Shown here: positions 1-7,077 of the stretch, in pieces
How the letters are laid out: each line of letters begins with the position of its first letter
How positions within the stretch are numbered: the stretch's first letter is position 1
Assembly: GCA_023261445.1 (NCBI GenBank)
Contig: JAHFOX010000011.1
Span: forward strand, 1 to 34,914
Source of the DNA: Planctomycetota bacterium
Lineage (GTDB): Bacteria > Planctomycetota > Brocadiia > Brocadiales > Brocadiaceae
Direction: 5' to 3'
DNA: 34,914 nt
Translations under genes and position numbers: made by a program
The notes under the pieces: generated by a model
Seen by the model: only the letters and a program-made list of their open reading frames with translations
What the model was told of the DNA's origin: nothing
Database searches by the model: none

Positions 1-1
1 A

Positions 2-124
2 AGCGAGGATGAACTGAAAATGCGTGTACTGAGCGATGAACATCTTAAAGCATTTTTAGACGGCAAGAAAATTATCAACACCATCATCGTACCCAAGAAA
101 CTTGTAAATATTGTGGTGAATTAA
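2..124 (+). CDS. leuS: Leucyl-tRNA synthetase, C-terminal end (partial)
   Basis: Only the last 40 codons are present; the gene begins before the window. The reading frame ends in the tail IIVPKKLVNIVVN followed by TAA at 122-124. This pattern, a short strand with VP-x-KLVNIVV, is the typical extreme C-terminus of bacterial LeuS, part of the domain that contacts the tRNA elbow. LeuS charges tRNA-Leu in the cytoplasm; a tRNA-Leu(CAA) is encoded elsewhere in this window. It converges on the aconitase gene across a 223-base spacer containing repeats. The identification rests on this short tail alone, so it is likely rather than certain. Confidence 0.72.
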   Translation, partial: SEDELKMRVLSDEHLKAFLDGKKIINTIIVPKKLVNIVVN

Positions 125-162
125 GCCTCCTTCGGTGACTACTTTTATGCAGAAGTGCGTAC

Positions 163-215
163 GCTGCAACACAAGGCTTTGATTTCGTCAAACTTGAAGG
201 TTTGAGTTACATATT
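163..215. repeat. Degraded copy of a palindromic intergenic element
   Basis: This stretch contains TCAAAC-TTGAAGGTTTGAGTTAC preceded by a CTTTGAT segment. It resembles, in opposite orientation, the intact three-hairpin element at 8928-8977. The inner hairpin CAAAC/GTTTG survives, but the outer arm is decayed. Confidence 0.5.
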
Positions 216-254
216 GGTTGTCCCATAACTCAGGGCATTCGGCCCTTTAGCCTT

Positions 255-310
255 CAGTCTTCAGCCTTTTTCTTCTACCCCTTCCTAGCCTCCCCCATCA
301 AAGGGGGAAG
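255..310 (+). repeat. Direct repeat, copy 1 (3' side of aconitase gene)
   Basis: This 56-base segment matches 2735-2790 in the same orientation. The first 18 bases and a CCTAGCCTCCCCCATCAA block are identical, with a variable middle. It ends in a small hairpin TCCCCC/GGGGGA (291-308). No T-tract follows, so it is not a convincing terminator. The two copies bracket the aconitase gene. Confidence 0.7.
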
Positions 311-347
311 TACTATAGTTTGAAATTCCTTAGCATTGAAGCCTGAT

Positions 348-2300
348 CTATTCAACAGGACACGAGACAAACAATTTGCCCCGAACAGTATTTAATAATC
401 CTCCGTTTAGAAGTATTTTCCGCTCTCTTTCCGTTGCCTTGAGAATAAGGACAATTTCCTTCTCTCTATTCCACAATCCCTTTAATTCTTCATGTCCATC
501 CCTTACGGCCTTCTTAATATCCATAATAACAATGTAATCGCCCCGTAATACTGAATTATAATCATTTGGATTCTTGAACACAAGCGGGACTACACCAAAG
601 TTGATAAGATTTGAACGATGGATACGGGCATAACTCTTCGCCATTTTCACCTGAATACCAAGAAATCTTGGGGCAAGTGCGGCATGTTCGCGGCTGGAGC
701 CCTGTCCATAATTTTCGCCTCCCACAATAATCCCACCGCCCACCTCTTTGCATCGTCTGGCAAACAACGCATCAACCCTCTCATAAACATGCTCACTAAT
801 GGCAGGAATATTGCTCCTTAGCGGAAGCACTTCATTACCTGCCGGCATAATGTGGTCGGTAGTGATATTATCGCCCACCTTTAAGACAACTTCTCCTTCG
901 TAATGCTCTGGGAGGGACTTTAATTGCGGAAATGGAGCAATATTTGGACCTCTTATAATTTCTATATTTTTACGTTCCTTAACAGGCAATGGTTTCAGGA
1001 TAAGTTTTTCGTTAAAGAGGTAACGGCCCGGTTCATTAATCTTAGGGTAATCGCCTAACTTTCTAGGGTCAGTAATTTTGCCAAAAATAGCCGCGGCTAC
1101 AGCCGTTTCAGGACTGCACAGATAAATCTGGTCGCCTTCCGTGCCGCTCCTGCCCGTAAAATTTCTTGGAAACGTTCTCAGTGAAACTGTGCCGCTGGCT
1201 GGCGACTGTCCCATACCAATACACCCAAGGCATCCTGACTGCTGAATACGCGCGCCAGCGTGAATGAGTGTTAAGACGCCGTTTAGCGCAGCTATGTTCT
1301 CAATTACCTGACGGCTCCCCGGATTGATTTCAAAACTAACATTGGGATGAACCGTTTTCCCTTCCATCGTTTTACACACAATCATAAGATCACGAAAGGA
1401 AGAATTGACAGAGGACCCCACAATAACCTGGGATACAGAAATACCTTCTACATCAGAAACCCTTTTGACATTATCAGGCGAAGATGGACAGGCAATGAGA
1501 GGCTCAAGCGTACTCAGGTCAATTTCGTCATGCTCGTCATATTCGGCGTTTGTATCAGCCGAATATTCTTTCCATACGTGTTCCCTGCCCTGCCTTTTGA
1601 GAAATTCAAACGTCCTTCGGTCTGAGGGAAAAACTGTTGTAGTAGCGCCAAGTTCCGCACCCATATTGGCAATAGTAGCTCTATCGGTAACAGATAGCGT
1701 CTCTACCCCTTGCCCGTAATATTCAACAATTTTACCTATGCCCCCTTTGACAGTATGCCTCCTGAGCATCTCCAGAATTACATCTTTACCCGAAACCCAC
1801 GGAGGCAGTTGCCCTGTCAATTTTACCCCCAATATCTTTGGCGCCTGAAAATAAAAAGGTTCGCCTACCAGAGCAAGCGCAACGTCCAGACCGCCAACCC
1901 CGATAGCAATCATTCCCAGAGCGCCGCCCGTTGAGGTATGACTATCAGACCCCAATAACGTTTTGCCGGGCATACCAAACCGTTCAAGATGCACTTGATG
2001 TGATACGCCGTTGCCGGGCGGCGAAAAATAAATGCCAAAGCGCTGGGCAACAGACTGGAGAAAGCGGTGGTCATCTGCATTTTTATAATCTGTCTGAAGA
2101 AGATTGTGGTCAACATAGCTGACGGAGAGTTCTGTCTTAATACATCCAACGTCCATAGACTCAAATTCAAGGTAGGCAAGGGTGCCTGTGGCATCCTGGG
2201 TAAGCGTTTGGTCTATACGAATACCTATTTCCGTACCGGCTTGCCACTTGCCTGTTACGAGGTGTTCTTCAATTATTTTTCGCGCTAAAGGCTTTTTCAT
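348..2300 (-). CDS. acnA: Aconitate hydratase, short Aquifex-type
   Basis: The product is a 650-residue aconitase, which isomerises citrate and isocitrate in the cytoplasmic TCA pathway through a 4Fe-4S cluster. Visible motifs are YVDH (about 62-65), LLGSDSHTSTGGALG (115-129), the cluster pair SGCLGCIGMGQ (Cys357, Cys360) and the C-terminal swivel-domain motif GQGSSREHAALAPR. The length fits the short bacterial family rather than the roughly 890-residue AcnA. The usual third cluster cysteine lies in GSCTNSS; here it reads GSSVNSS, with a serine codon TCT at 1410-1412. I start at the ATG at 2298-2300. A longer frame to 2360 runs through an interspersed repeat and gives a nonsense N-terminus. 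No clear ribosome-binding site precedes the ATG. The family call is firm; activity depends on how the cluster is ligated. Confidence 0.93.
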   Translation of the reverse strand: MKKPLARKIIEEHLVTGKWQAGTEIGIRIDQTLTQDATGTLAYLEFESMDVGCIKTELSVSYVDHNLLQTDYKNADDHRFLQSVAQRFGIYFSPPGNGVSHQVHLERFGMPGKTLLGSDSHTSTGGALGMIAIGVGGLDVALALVGEPFYFQAPKILGVKLTGQLPPWVSGKDVILEMLRRHTVKGGIGKIVEYYGQGVETLSVTDRATIANMGAELGATTTVFPSDRRTFEFLKRQGREHVWKEYSADTNAEYDEHDEIDLSTLEPLIACPSSPDNVKRVSDVEGISVSQVIVGSSVNSSFRDLMIVCKTMEGKTVHPNVSFEINPGSRQVIENIAALNGVLTLIHAGARIQQSGCLGCIGMGQSPASGTVSLRTFPRNFTGRSGTEGDQIYLCSPETAVAAAIFGKITDPRKLGDYPKINEPGRYLFNEKLILKPLPVKERKNIEIIRGPNIAPFPQLKSLPEHYEGEVVLKVGDNITTDHIMPAGNEVLPLRSNIPAISEHVYERVDALFARRCKEVGGGIIVGGENYGQGSSREHAALAPRFLGIQVKMAKSYARIHRSNLINFGVVPLVFKNPNDYNSVLRGDYIVIMDIKKAVRDGHEELKGLWNREKEIVLILKATERERKILLNGGLLNTVRGKLFVSCPVE

Positions 2301-2323
2301 ACTAATTCTTGGATGCAGATGAA

Positions 2324-2396
2324 CACAGCGTGGCAGAGCCACAACCAAAAGACAGGACACAGATTAAGCGGATTTACACAGATTTTAATATGCTAC
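2324..2396. repeat. ACACAGATTA interspersed repeat, copy 1
   Basis: A CACAGCGTGG...GAGCCACAACC block is followed by ACACAGATTAAGCGG and ATTTACACAGATTTTAATATG. It is nearly the same as 10410-10487. Both copies sit immediately upstream of a minus-strand start codon (acnA here, rnfC there), and read-through of both creates spurious N-terminal extensions. A shorter related piece lies at 34368-34393. Confidence 0.75.
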
Positions 2397-2483
2397 AGCC
2401 TCCAAAGGGGAGGCTATATTATTAATTAGGTTTTGCAATGCAAAACAAAACGACTTTGCCTTTTTCTGTCATTTTTCTTATGG

Positions 2484-2544
2484 ATTCCCATTCCCCACTT
2501 TCGTGGGGACAAGTTTACCCCTGTGAAAACAGGGGTGGGAATGA
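2484..2544. repeat. Cluster of nested hairpins
   Basis: Two adjacent stems, CCCCAC/GTGGGG and CCCCTGT/ACAGGGG, are enclosed by ATTCCCA/TGGGAAT. This is the form of an intergenic palindromic repeat. There is no T-tract, so it is not called a terminator. Confidence 0.6.
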
Positions 2545-2588
2545 CAAAGAGGGTGTTTTGAAATTCCTTAACATTTAATTGGGGCACC

Positions 2589-2646
2589 TTAAACACCTGC
2601 TTCTTCAAGACGCAGAACAGACAAAGCTAACAACGAACTCAAAAAT
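2589..2646 (+). repeat. Direct repeat flanking kinase gene, copy 1
   Basis: 58 bases beginning TTAAACACCTGCTTCTTCAA match 3638-3695 in the same orientation, with about four mismatches by eye. The two copies bracket the kinase gene. Confidence 0.75.
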
Positions 2647-2734
2647 TAAAACTCAAAAATAAAATATTAAAATTGCGGCACTCCTTATTTTTGATATTTA
2701 ATTTTTAAATTCTAATTTTCCTGCCTCCCGCCCT

Positions 2735-2790
2735 CAGTCTTCAGCCTTTTTCCTTCACCACCACCTAGCCTCCCCCATCAAGGTGGAGGG
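2735..2790 (+). repeat. Direct repeat, copy 2 (between acnA and kinase)
   Basis: This is the partner of 255-310 in the same orientation, including CAGTCTTCAGCCTTTTTC and CCTAGCCTCCCCCATCAA. It ends six bases before the kinase stop codon. Confidence 0.7.
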
Positions 2791-2796
2791 TATATA

Positions 2797-3612
2797 TTAC
2801 ACCGACTCCAGTTCAGCCTTTAACGCCTCTGCGGACTGGATGCGATTATTTGGATTTTCCTCCAGCATGCCTGAAATTATCCTGTTTAGTTTGTCCGGAA
2901 CAGACTTGTTGATTTCTACAGGGGGAGTGGGGGACTCCTGCCATAGCTTCCCTGTTAACACCTGATAAAAGACCAAACCTACAGCATATAAATCAGAGGC
3001 GGTCCCCATCCTGACCTTTTTTAGCACGGACTTTTCATTCTCTCCATCCGGGAGATGCCGCAGTAACCGAATCATTTCCTTCTGCTCCGGAGAGGCATAT
3101 TCCCTGCTCATACCACAAATAATTTCCCCTATTTTAATCGCACACTCAAGGTCTATCAGCGCCATCGTGCAATCGGCAGGATTCAGAATGAGATGCCCTG
3201 GTTTGATGTCGGAATGAATGTATCCTTTGGAATGCATGTGTTGTAATGGCAGCATAGTGCTGGAGAAATATTGAATCACACGTCCAATTTCATGCTGGTC
3301 TGGAAGTCCTTTCTTTTTGTAATATTCAACGACATCTTCTCCCTCGAAATGGGATATAACCAGATAATTTTGGGCTATTACCGAGTTATTATCCTTGCGC
3401 ATCATATCAGTGCCTTCTGCGAGTCTTGTGGGAATTTGCGGATGTGAAAAGAGGGGAAGTATTTTGTATTCTCTCGAATAGTTATTAGCAGGAGAGTACT
3501 TCATACCCCACTGCCTTTCTTTAAACTCAGGGTTACAGAGAACGGCATAATTTGCCCTGTGTCCCGGCGCTATCTTAAATTCTTTAAACAAATACTTGTT
3601 GATAGAATACAC
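2797..3612 (-). CDS. Divergent Hanks-type Ser/Thr protein kinase
   Basis: The product is a 271-residue, single-domain soluble kinase-fold protein with no membrane segment or sensor domain. Recognisable elements are the probable ATP-anchoring Lys38, helix-C Glu48 (SREYKIL), hinge YLVISHFEGEDV, catalytic loop HSDIKPGH (133-140), DLE in place of DFG (154-156), REYASPEQ in place of the usual APE segment (170-177) and SDLYAVGLVFYQVLTG (206-221). The invariant Lys, Glu and Asp residues survive, but the glycine-rich loop is barely recognisable and the metal-binding Asn of HRDxxxxN is His140. It may be a low-activity or atypical kinase, or a pseudokinase; substrates cannot be read from sequence. The GTG start at 3610-3612 is supported by AAAGGAA seven bases upstream. 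Direct repeats flank the gene, and a YvcK-family gene lies upstream on the same strand. Confidence 0.85.
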   Translation of the reverse strand: MYSINKYLFKEFKIAPGHRANYAVLCNPEFKERQWGMKYSPANNYSREYKILPLFSHPQIPTRLAEGTDMMRKDNNSVIAQNYLVISHFEGEDVVEYYKKKGLPDQHEIGRVIQYFSSTMLPLQHMHSKGYIHSDIKPGHLILNPADCTMALIDLECAIKIGEIICGMSREYASPEQKEMIRLLRHLPDGENEKSVLKKVRMGTASDLYAVGLVFYQVLTGKLWQESPTPPVEINKSVPDKLNRIISGMLEENPNNRIQSAEALKAELESV

Positions 3613-3637
3613 GTCGAGTTCCTTTCATTAGGGCGTT

Positions 3638-3695
3638 TTAAACACCTGCTTCTTCAAAACGCAGAACAGGCAAAGCTAACAATAAACTCAAAAAT
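3638..3695 (+). repeat. Direct repeat flanking kinase gene, copy 2
   Basis: This is the partner of 2589-2646. It starts 26 bases upstream of the kinase GTG codon, so it lies in the gene's leader. Confidence 0.75.
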
Positions 3696-3847
3696 CAAAA
3701 ATAAAATATTAAACTAGGTTGGGTTTTAAAAAGCAAAACAAAGCGACTTTTTCTTGTACTGACAGAAGTTTCACCCTGTCACTGATAACAACCCCTGACC
3801 CCCTTTCCTAAGTGGGAATTATAGGTCTCACCCATCTACTCTTCGAT

Positions 3848-3870
3848 GGTTCAATCTTGCAGATTGAACC
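3848..3870. repeat. Hairpin GGTTCAATC / GATTGAACC
   Basis: A perfect 9-bp stem encloses a five-base loop (TTGCA). A near copy lies at 3937-3960, and looser relatives of the GGTTCAA core occur at 8892-8920 and 10583-10602. Confidence 0.65.
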
Positions 3871-3936
3871 ACATATTTTGAACTGAGTAACGGTTTTTGA
3901 ATTACTATCATAACGTTAAAACAGGCTAAACGTTTC

Positions 3937-3960
3937 GGTTCAATCGTGGACGATTGAATT
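3937..3960. repeat. Hairpin GGTTCAATCG / CGATTGAATT
   Basis: A ten-base stem, including G-T pairs at the base, closes on a TGGA loop. It is the same family as 3848-3870, about 90 bases away, downstream of the HAD-YvcK gene. Confidence 0.65.
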
Positions 3961-4002
3961 GTCAAGGGTATTTTGCCTCGCCGTACAAATTGTGTCCATG
4001 TT

Positions 4003-5715
4003 TTATTCCGTCAAATGCTTCGCCCCTGCCAACATTGGCAAATTTGCATAAACCCTGCAAATTGAATCGGCAAGCTTATCGGGGTCGTGTCGGAGCAGGT
4101 CTTGCTTTTCCCAGAGAATACGCTTCTGATTGAGGTCTTCAACAAGGTCAGCCTTTTTGACGTTTACATTCAGATTATAAACGCCTTCATCCATTAAAAC
4201 CACCTCGGCGCCTTCTTTCTGGTATCTGTCGAGAATGTCTTTGCGGGGAATATTGTTATTAACGATGACATAATCAAGCACGCCTTCCCCAAGATATTTT
4301 ATAACAGCCTTAATGTGATCAGAGACCTTGTAACGATCCGTTTGCCCCGGCTGAGTAACAATGTTACAAACGTAAATCTTTTTTGCCTTACTGGCGCGAA
4401 TTGCGTTCCTGATACCAGAAACCAGAAGATTTGTTATGACACTCGTATAAAGACTGCCAGGACCAATCACAACAATATCAGCCTTCAAAATTTCTTCAAC
4501 GGTTTCCGGAAGAGGCACTACATCGTTACTTTTGAGGAAGACCCTTTTAATTGGCGATTTTCCCACGGCACGCACATTGAATTCTTCTTCTACATGCTTT
4601 CCGTCTTCAAGCTCTGCACAAATGTGGGTATTGGCAAGTGTTGAAGGAAGCACTTTTCCGCGAATGTTTAATATCTTGCTGGCCTTTTTAATGGCTTGCT
4701 CAAAACTGCCCGTAATATCCGTCAATGCAGTCATCAGTAAATTTCCAAGACTCATGCCCTCCAACGAACCTCTGTTGAATCTATACTGAAACAGTTGGTA
4801 TAACTCTCGCTCTTGTTCTTCGGTTTCAGAAAGCGCTACAAGGCAGTTTCTTGCATCGCCCGGCGGGAGCATCCCAAATTCTTCCCTTAAAACCCCGGAA
4901 CTCCTGCCAGAATCGGTAACGGTTACCACGGCGGCAAGATGCTTGCTATACGTTTTTGAACCTTCCAACATAATGGGAAGTCCTGTGCCGCCGCCTATCG
5001 CAAGTATTCTAAGCTTGTCAGGCGTTTTTCCAATATTTCTAAGCTGGAGAATCGTAGGAATCTGAAATATGCGTTTGATCTTGTGGTCTGGCTTGTCACA
5101 TTCATTTACAGCAGGTTCGTTTTTAAACCTTCCATGCATCATCTGTATAGTAGTCATACCAAGCGACTTGGCAATTCGCAGTTCTTCCCGCACCCTGTCG
5201 CCCACCATAATGGTTTCAACGAGGTTAAGATTGTGTCGCCCGGCAAGATTGCAAATACAATCTTCCATGAGAAGTCCTATCTCCTGGTCGTTGATTACAA
5301 TTTCATCAAAGTATGGTTTCAGTCCGAGTATATTTATCTTTTTTTCCTGTCGTTCGTGAACGCCCACAGTCAACAGGAAAAGTTTATAGCCCCTTTCCTT
5401 CAATTCCTTGAGTGTATGAACAACATCAGGAAACGGTTTGATTTCGGACACTTCGCTGCTGTTGTATGCCTTATAAGCAATGTTGACCAATTTATTATCT
5501 GCATGATATTTATTTACTATTTCATTAAATACTAGATGATACGGACCGTGTTTTTCTGTAAGTTCCTTTTGTAACTGATAAGCATCTTCTTCCGTACAAG
5601 GCAATCCCGCCTCGACCATTGCCTTGGCGGCGCGCCTTCTGGATGCGTCTATAAGCGACCCTGTGCAATCGTACAAGGTGTCATCCAAATCAAAGATTAC
5701 TGCTTTTATTTTCAT
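4003..5715 (-). CDS. HAD-family hydrolase fused to YvcK/CofD-like protein
   Basis: This 570-residue protein joins two families. Residues 1 to about 215 are a HAD-like phosphatase: motif I FDLDDTLYD (Asp9, Asp11), motif II LLTVG (Thr116) and motif IV VGDRVREEL (Asp173). Residues about 235-560 match the YvcK/gluconeogenesis-factor branch of the CofD fold: LAIGGGTGLP (238-247), TVTDSGRSSGVLREEF (265-280), PPGDARNCL (284-292), GMSLGNLL (320-327) and GPGSLYTSV. YvcK proteins bind UDP-sugars and influence cell-wall metabolism and carbon use in Firmicutes and mycobacteria, where Hanks kinases can phosphorylate them. The frame is continuous across the junction, so the fusion is not an obvious assembly effect. 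The ATG at 5713-5715 has GAGG nine bases upstream. The nfi gene ends 13 bases before this start, so the two are probably cotranscribed. The HAD substrate is unknown. Confidence 0.9.
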   Translation of the reverse strand: MKIKAVIFDLDDTLYDCTGSLIDASRRRAAKAMVEAGLPCTEEDAYQLQKELTEKHGPYHLVFNEIVNKYHADNKLVNIAYKAYNSSEVSEIKPFPDVVHTLKELKERGYKLFLLTVGVHERQEKKINILGLKPYFDEIVINDQEIGLLMEDCICNLAGRHNLNLVETIMVGDRVREELRIAKSLGMTTIQMMHGRFKNEPAVNECDKPDHKIKRIFQIPTILQLRNIGKTPDKLRILAIGGGTGLPIMLEGSKTYSKHLAAVVTVTDSGRSSGVLREEFGMLPPGDARNCLVALSETEEQERELYQLFQYRFNRGSLEGMSLGNLLMTALTDITGSFEQAIKKASKILNIRGKVLPSTLANTHICAELEDGKHVEEEFNVRAVGKSPIKRVFLKSNDVVPLPETVEEILKADIVVIGPGSLYTSVITNLLVSGIRNAIRASKAKKIYVCNIVTQPGQTDRYKVSDHIKAVIKYLGEGVLDYVIVNNNIPRKDILDRYQKEGAEVVLMDEGVYNLNVNVKKADLVEDLNQKRILWEKQDLLRHDPDKLADSICRVYANLPMLAGAKHLTE

Positions 5716-5728
5716 AGATAAAACATCC

Positions 5729-6430
5729 TCAAGGTGAATGTGATTTCTCTCTTAATCTATTTACAAGCAGATGCGCCTGTCGTATTGGCTCGGGAATACG
5801 GTATCCCCGGCAAGTCTTTAATGCAATGCGGATAGCAAATGCCAGATTTGTCTTATGTCCCGGCGATACATAGACAGGGCTGGTGTTCGTTTTCGTCCTG
5901 AGTACAGCCCCAACAATCTTCTTTTTATAGAGAAGTTTTGAATAAGCGCCTGCGGTGTTTTTAACATGATTATATTCACCCACTAACCAACTTTTTGCAC
6001 ATCCGACAGATGGTTTATCGAGAATAAACCCCATGTGAGACGCCAAACCAAAGAAACGAGGATGCGCAATCCCCTGCCCGTCAAAAAGGATTACGTCAGG
6101 ATTATTTTTTAGTTTTTTAAATGCCGCGAGCAAGATGGGTGCCTCACGAAAAGAAAGCAGTCCGGGTATATATGGAAATTTTGCCTTGCCTATAGTCGTC
6201 GCATACTCAATTATTTCTAAATTTTTGTTTATTTTAAATACAACAACGCCTGCAAAAAAACGATCGCTGTGCTTGTCGTAAGAAACATCAGCGCCTGCTA
6301 CAGTTTGAAATTTTCCACAAGGTTTTTTTAAAATTAATAAGTCTTTTAAAGTTTCCTGTATCCGAACGGCTTTCTTGTAATCTACACGCCACGAGTGCAA
6401 TTGCTTAAATTTCACCTCGGAATACCTCAT
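5729..6430 (-). CDS. nfi: Endonuclease V (deoxyinosine 3' endonuclease)
   Basis: The 233-residue enzyme nicks DNA near deoxyinosine and other deaminated bases. Family signatures are complete: AGADVSY (first metal Asp), YIPGLLSFREAP (catalytic Glu), DGQGIAHPRFFGLASHMG (second metal Asp and DNA-wedge region), PVYVSPGHKTNL and YRIPEPIRQAH. The length is normal. It starts at ATG 6428-6430 with no obvious ribosome-binding site. It lies between scpB (88 bases upstream, with a hairpin in the gap) and HAD-yvcK (13 bases downstream). Confidence 0.95.
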   Translation of the reverse strand: MRYSEVKFKQLHSWRVDYKKAVRIQETLKDLLILKKPCGKFQTVAGADVSYDKHSDRFFAGVVVFKINKNLEIIEYATTIGKAKFPYIPGLLSFREAPILLAAFKKLKNNPDVILFDGQGIAHPRFFGLASHMGFILDKPSVGCAKSWLVGEYNHVKNTAGAYSKLLYKKKIVGAVLRTKTNTSPVYVSPGHKTNLAFAIRIALKTCRGYRIPEPIRQAHLLVNRLREKSHSP

Positions 6431-6454
6431 TTAGGTTTATTGGGTTTATAGAGT

Positions 6455-6498
6455 TTCTTGAGTTAGTAGTGTGTTTAACTCAACAAACCCAGTAAACT
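6455..6498. repeat. Hairpin in nfi-scpB spacer
   Basis: TTGAGTT and AACTCAA form a 7-bp stem with a 12-base loop. Further matching GGGTTT/AAACCC blocks lie outside it and can extend the pairing. It may affect expression of nfi relative to scpB, but no T-tract is present. Confidence 0.5.
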
Positions 6499-6518
6499 CA
6501 GGAAACCCAAGAAACTTA

Positions 6519-7046
6519 TTACGGCGCTTCCAACTCTTCTATCTTGGGTAGTTCCTTAATATTTTTTAACCCAAAATATTCAAGGAATTTTCTTGTGGTG
6601 CCATAGAGCAAAGGATGCCCCAGCGATTCGTCTCTTCCTACGACCTTAACAAGATCTTTTTCCATAAGCAATCGGATGATCTGACCTGACTGGACTCCGC
6701 GTATTGCTTCTAAATCAGCCCTTAAGACAGGCTGTTTGTAAGCAATTATAGCAAGCGTTTCAAGGGCTGCCTGCGAAAGTTTTGTTTCCCCAGATTTTTT
6801 CCGCAGCTTTACTATCCATTCGTAATATTCATGCCTTGTAAATAATTGATAACCGCCGGCAATTTCTTCTATCTGAAACGACCTGCCTTGTGTATCATAA
6901 TCACTCTTTAACTGCGCAATGGATTCCTGTATCTGGGCGCTCTCGACATCTTCAACAATCTCGACAATCTTACGTACAGAAATAGGCTCCTCTGCGGCAA
7001 AAATTAATGCTTCGACGATAGGTTTGATTTCTTCAATCTTTTTCAT
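6519..7046 (-). CDS. scpB: Segregation and condensation protein B
   Basis: ScpB is the winged-helix kleisin partner that, with ScpA and SMC, condenses and segregates the chromosome. The 175-residue protein shows the family hallmarks: an N-terminal IVEALIFAAEEPIS segment, the central LSQAALETLAIIAYKQPVLRADLE region and GRDESLGHPLLYGTTRKFLEYFGL near the C-terminus. I use the ATG at 7044-7046 (AAAGG ten bases upstream); a TTG two codons earlier at 7052 is also possible. It follows rnfG at 31 bases in the same orientation. scpA and smc are not in the window. Confidence 0.95.
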   Translation of the reverse strand: MKKIEEIKPIVEALIFAAEEPISVRKIVEIVEDVESAQIQESIAQLKSDYDTQGRSFQIEEIAGGYQLFTRHEYYEWIVKLRKKSGETKLSQAALETLAIIAYKQPVLRADLEAIRGVQSGQIIRLLMEKDLVKVVGRDESLGHPLLYGTTRKFLEYFGLKNIKELPKIEELEAP

Positions 7047-7077
7047 ATCCAATATACCTTTAGTTGGTTTTTAAAGA

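Larger units (their letters stand above)
2301..2796. other. Gene-free spacer packed with repeats
   Basis: About 500 bases lie between the acnA start and the kinase stop, with no credible gene. In order they hold the ACACAGATTA repeat (2324-2396), a segment around 2427-2470 that reappears in altered form at 3717-3760, a multi-hairpin block (2484-2544), a TTGAAATTCCTTAACATTTAATT motif (2558-2580, also at 12122), a 58-base direct repeat (2589-2646), AT-rich sequence and a second direct repeat (2735-2790). Short frames here are made of repeat sequence. Confidence 0.75.
3613..4002. other. Gene-free spacer with repeats and hairpins
   Basis: This spacer lies between the kinase start and the HAD-YvcK stop. 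It holds the second 58-base direct repeat (3638-3695), an AAAGCAAAACAAAGCGACTT segment related to 2440-2460, and two strong hairpins at 3848-3870 and 3937-3960. No open frame has coding character and no clear promoter is seen. Confidence 0.7.

Noticed and set aside
291-308. TCCCCC/GGGGGA hairpin as a leuS terminator
   Set aside because: The stem is short and no T-rich tract follows on either strand; it is part of a repeat present at two sites.
2301-2360. Longer N-terminus for aconitase
   Set aside because: The 20 extra residues are encoded by an interspersed repeat also found upstream of rnfC; the family starts near MKKPLARKIIEEHL.
2426-2608. 60-codon frame in the acnA-kinase spacer
   Set aside because: It consists of hairpin and repeat sequence with no ribosome-binding site or recognisable domain.
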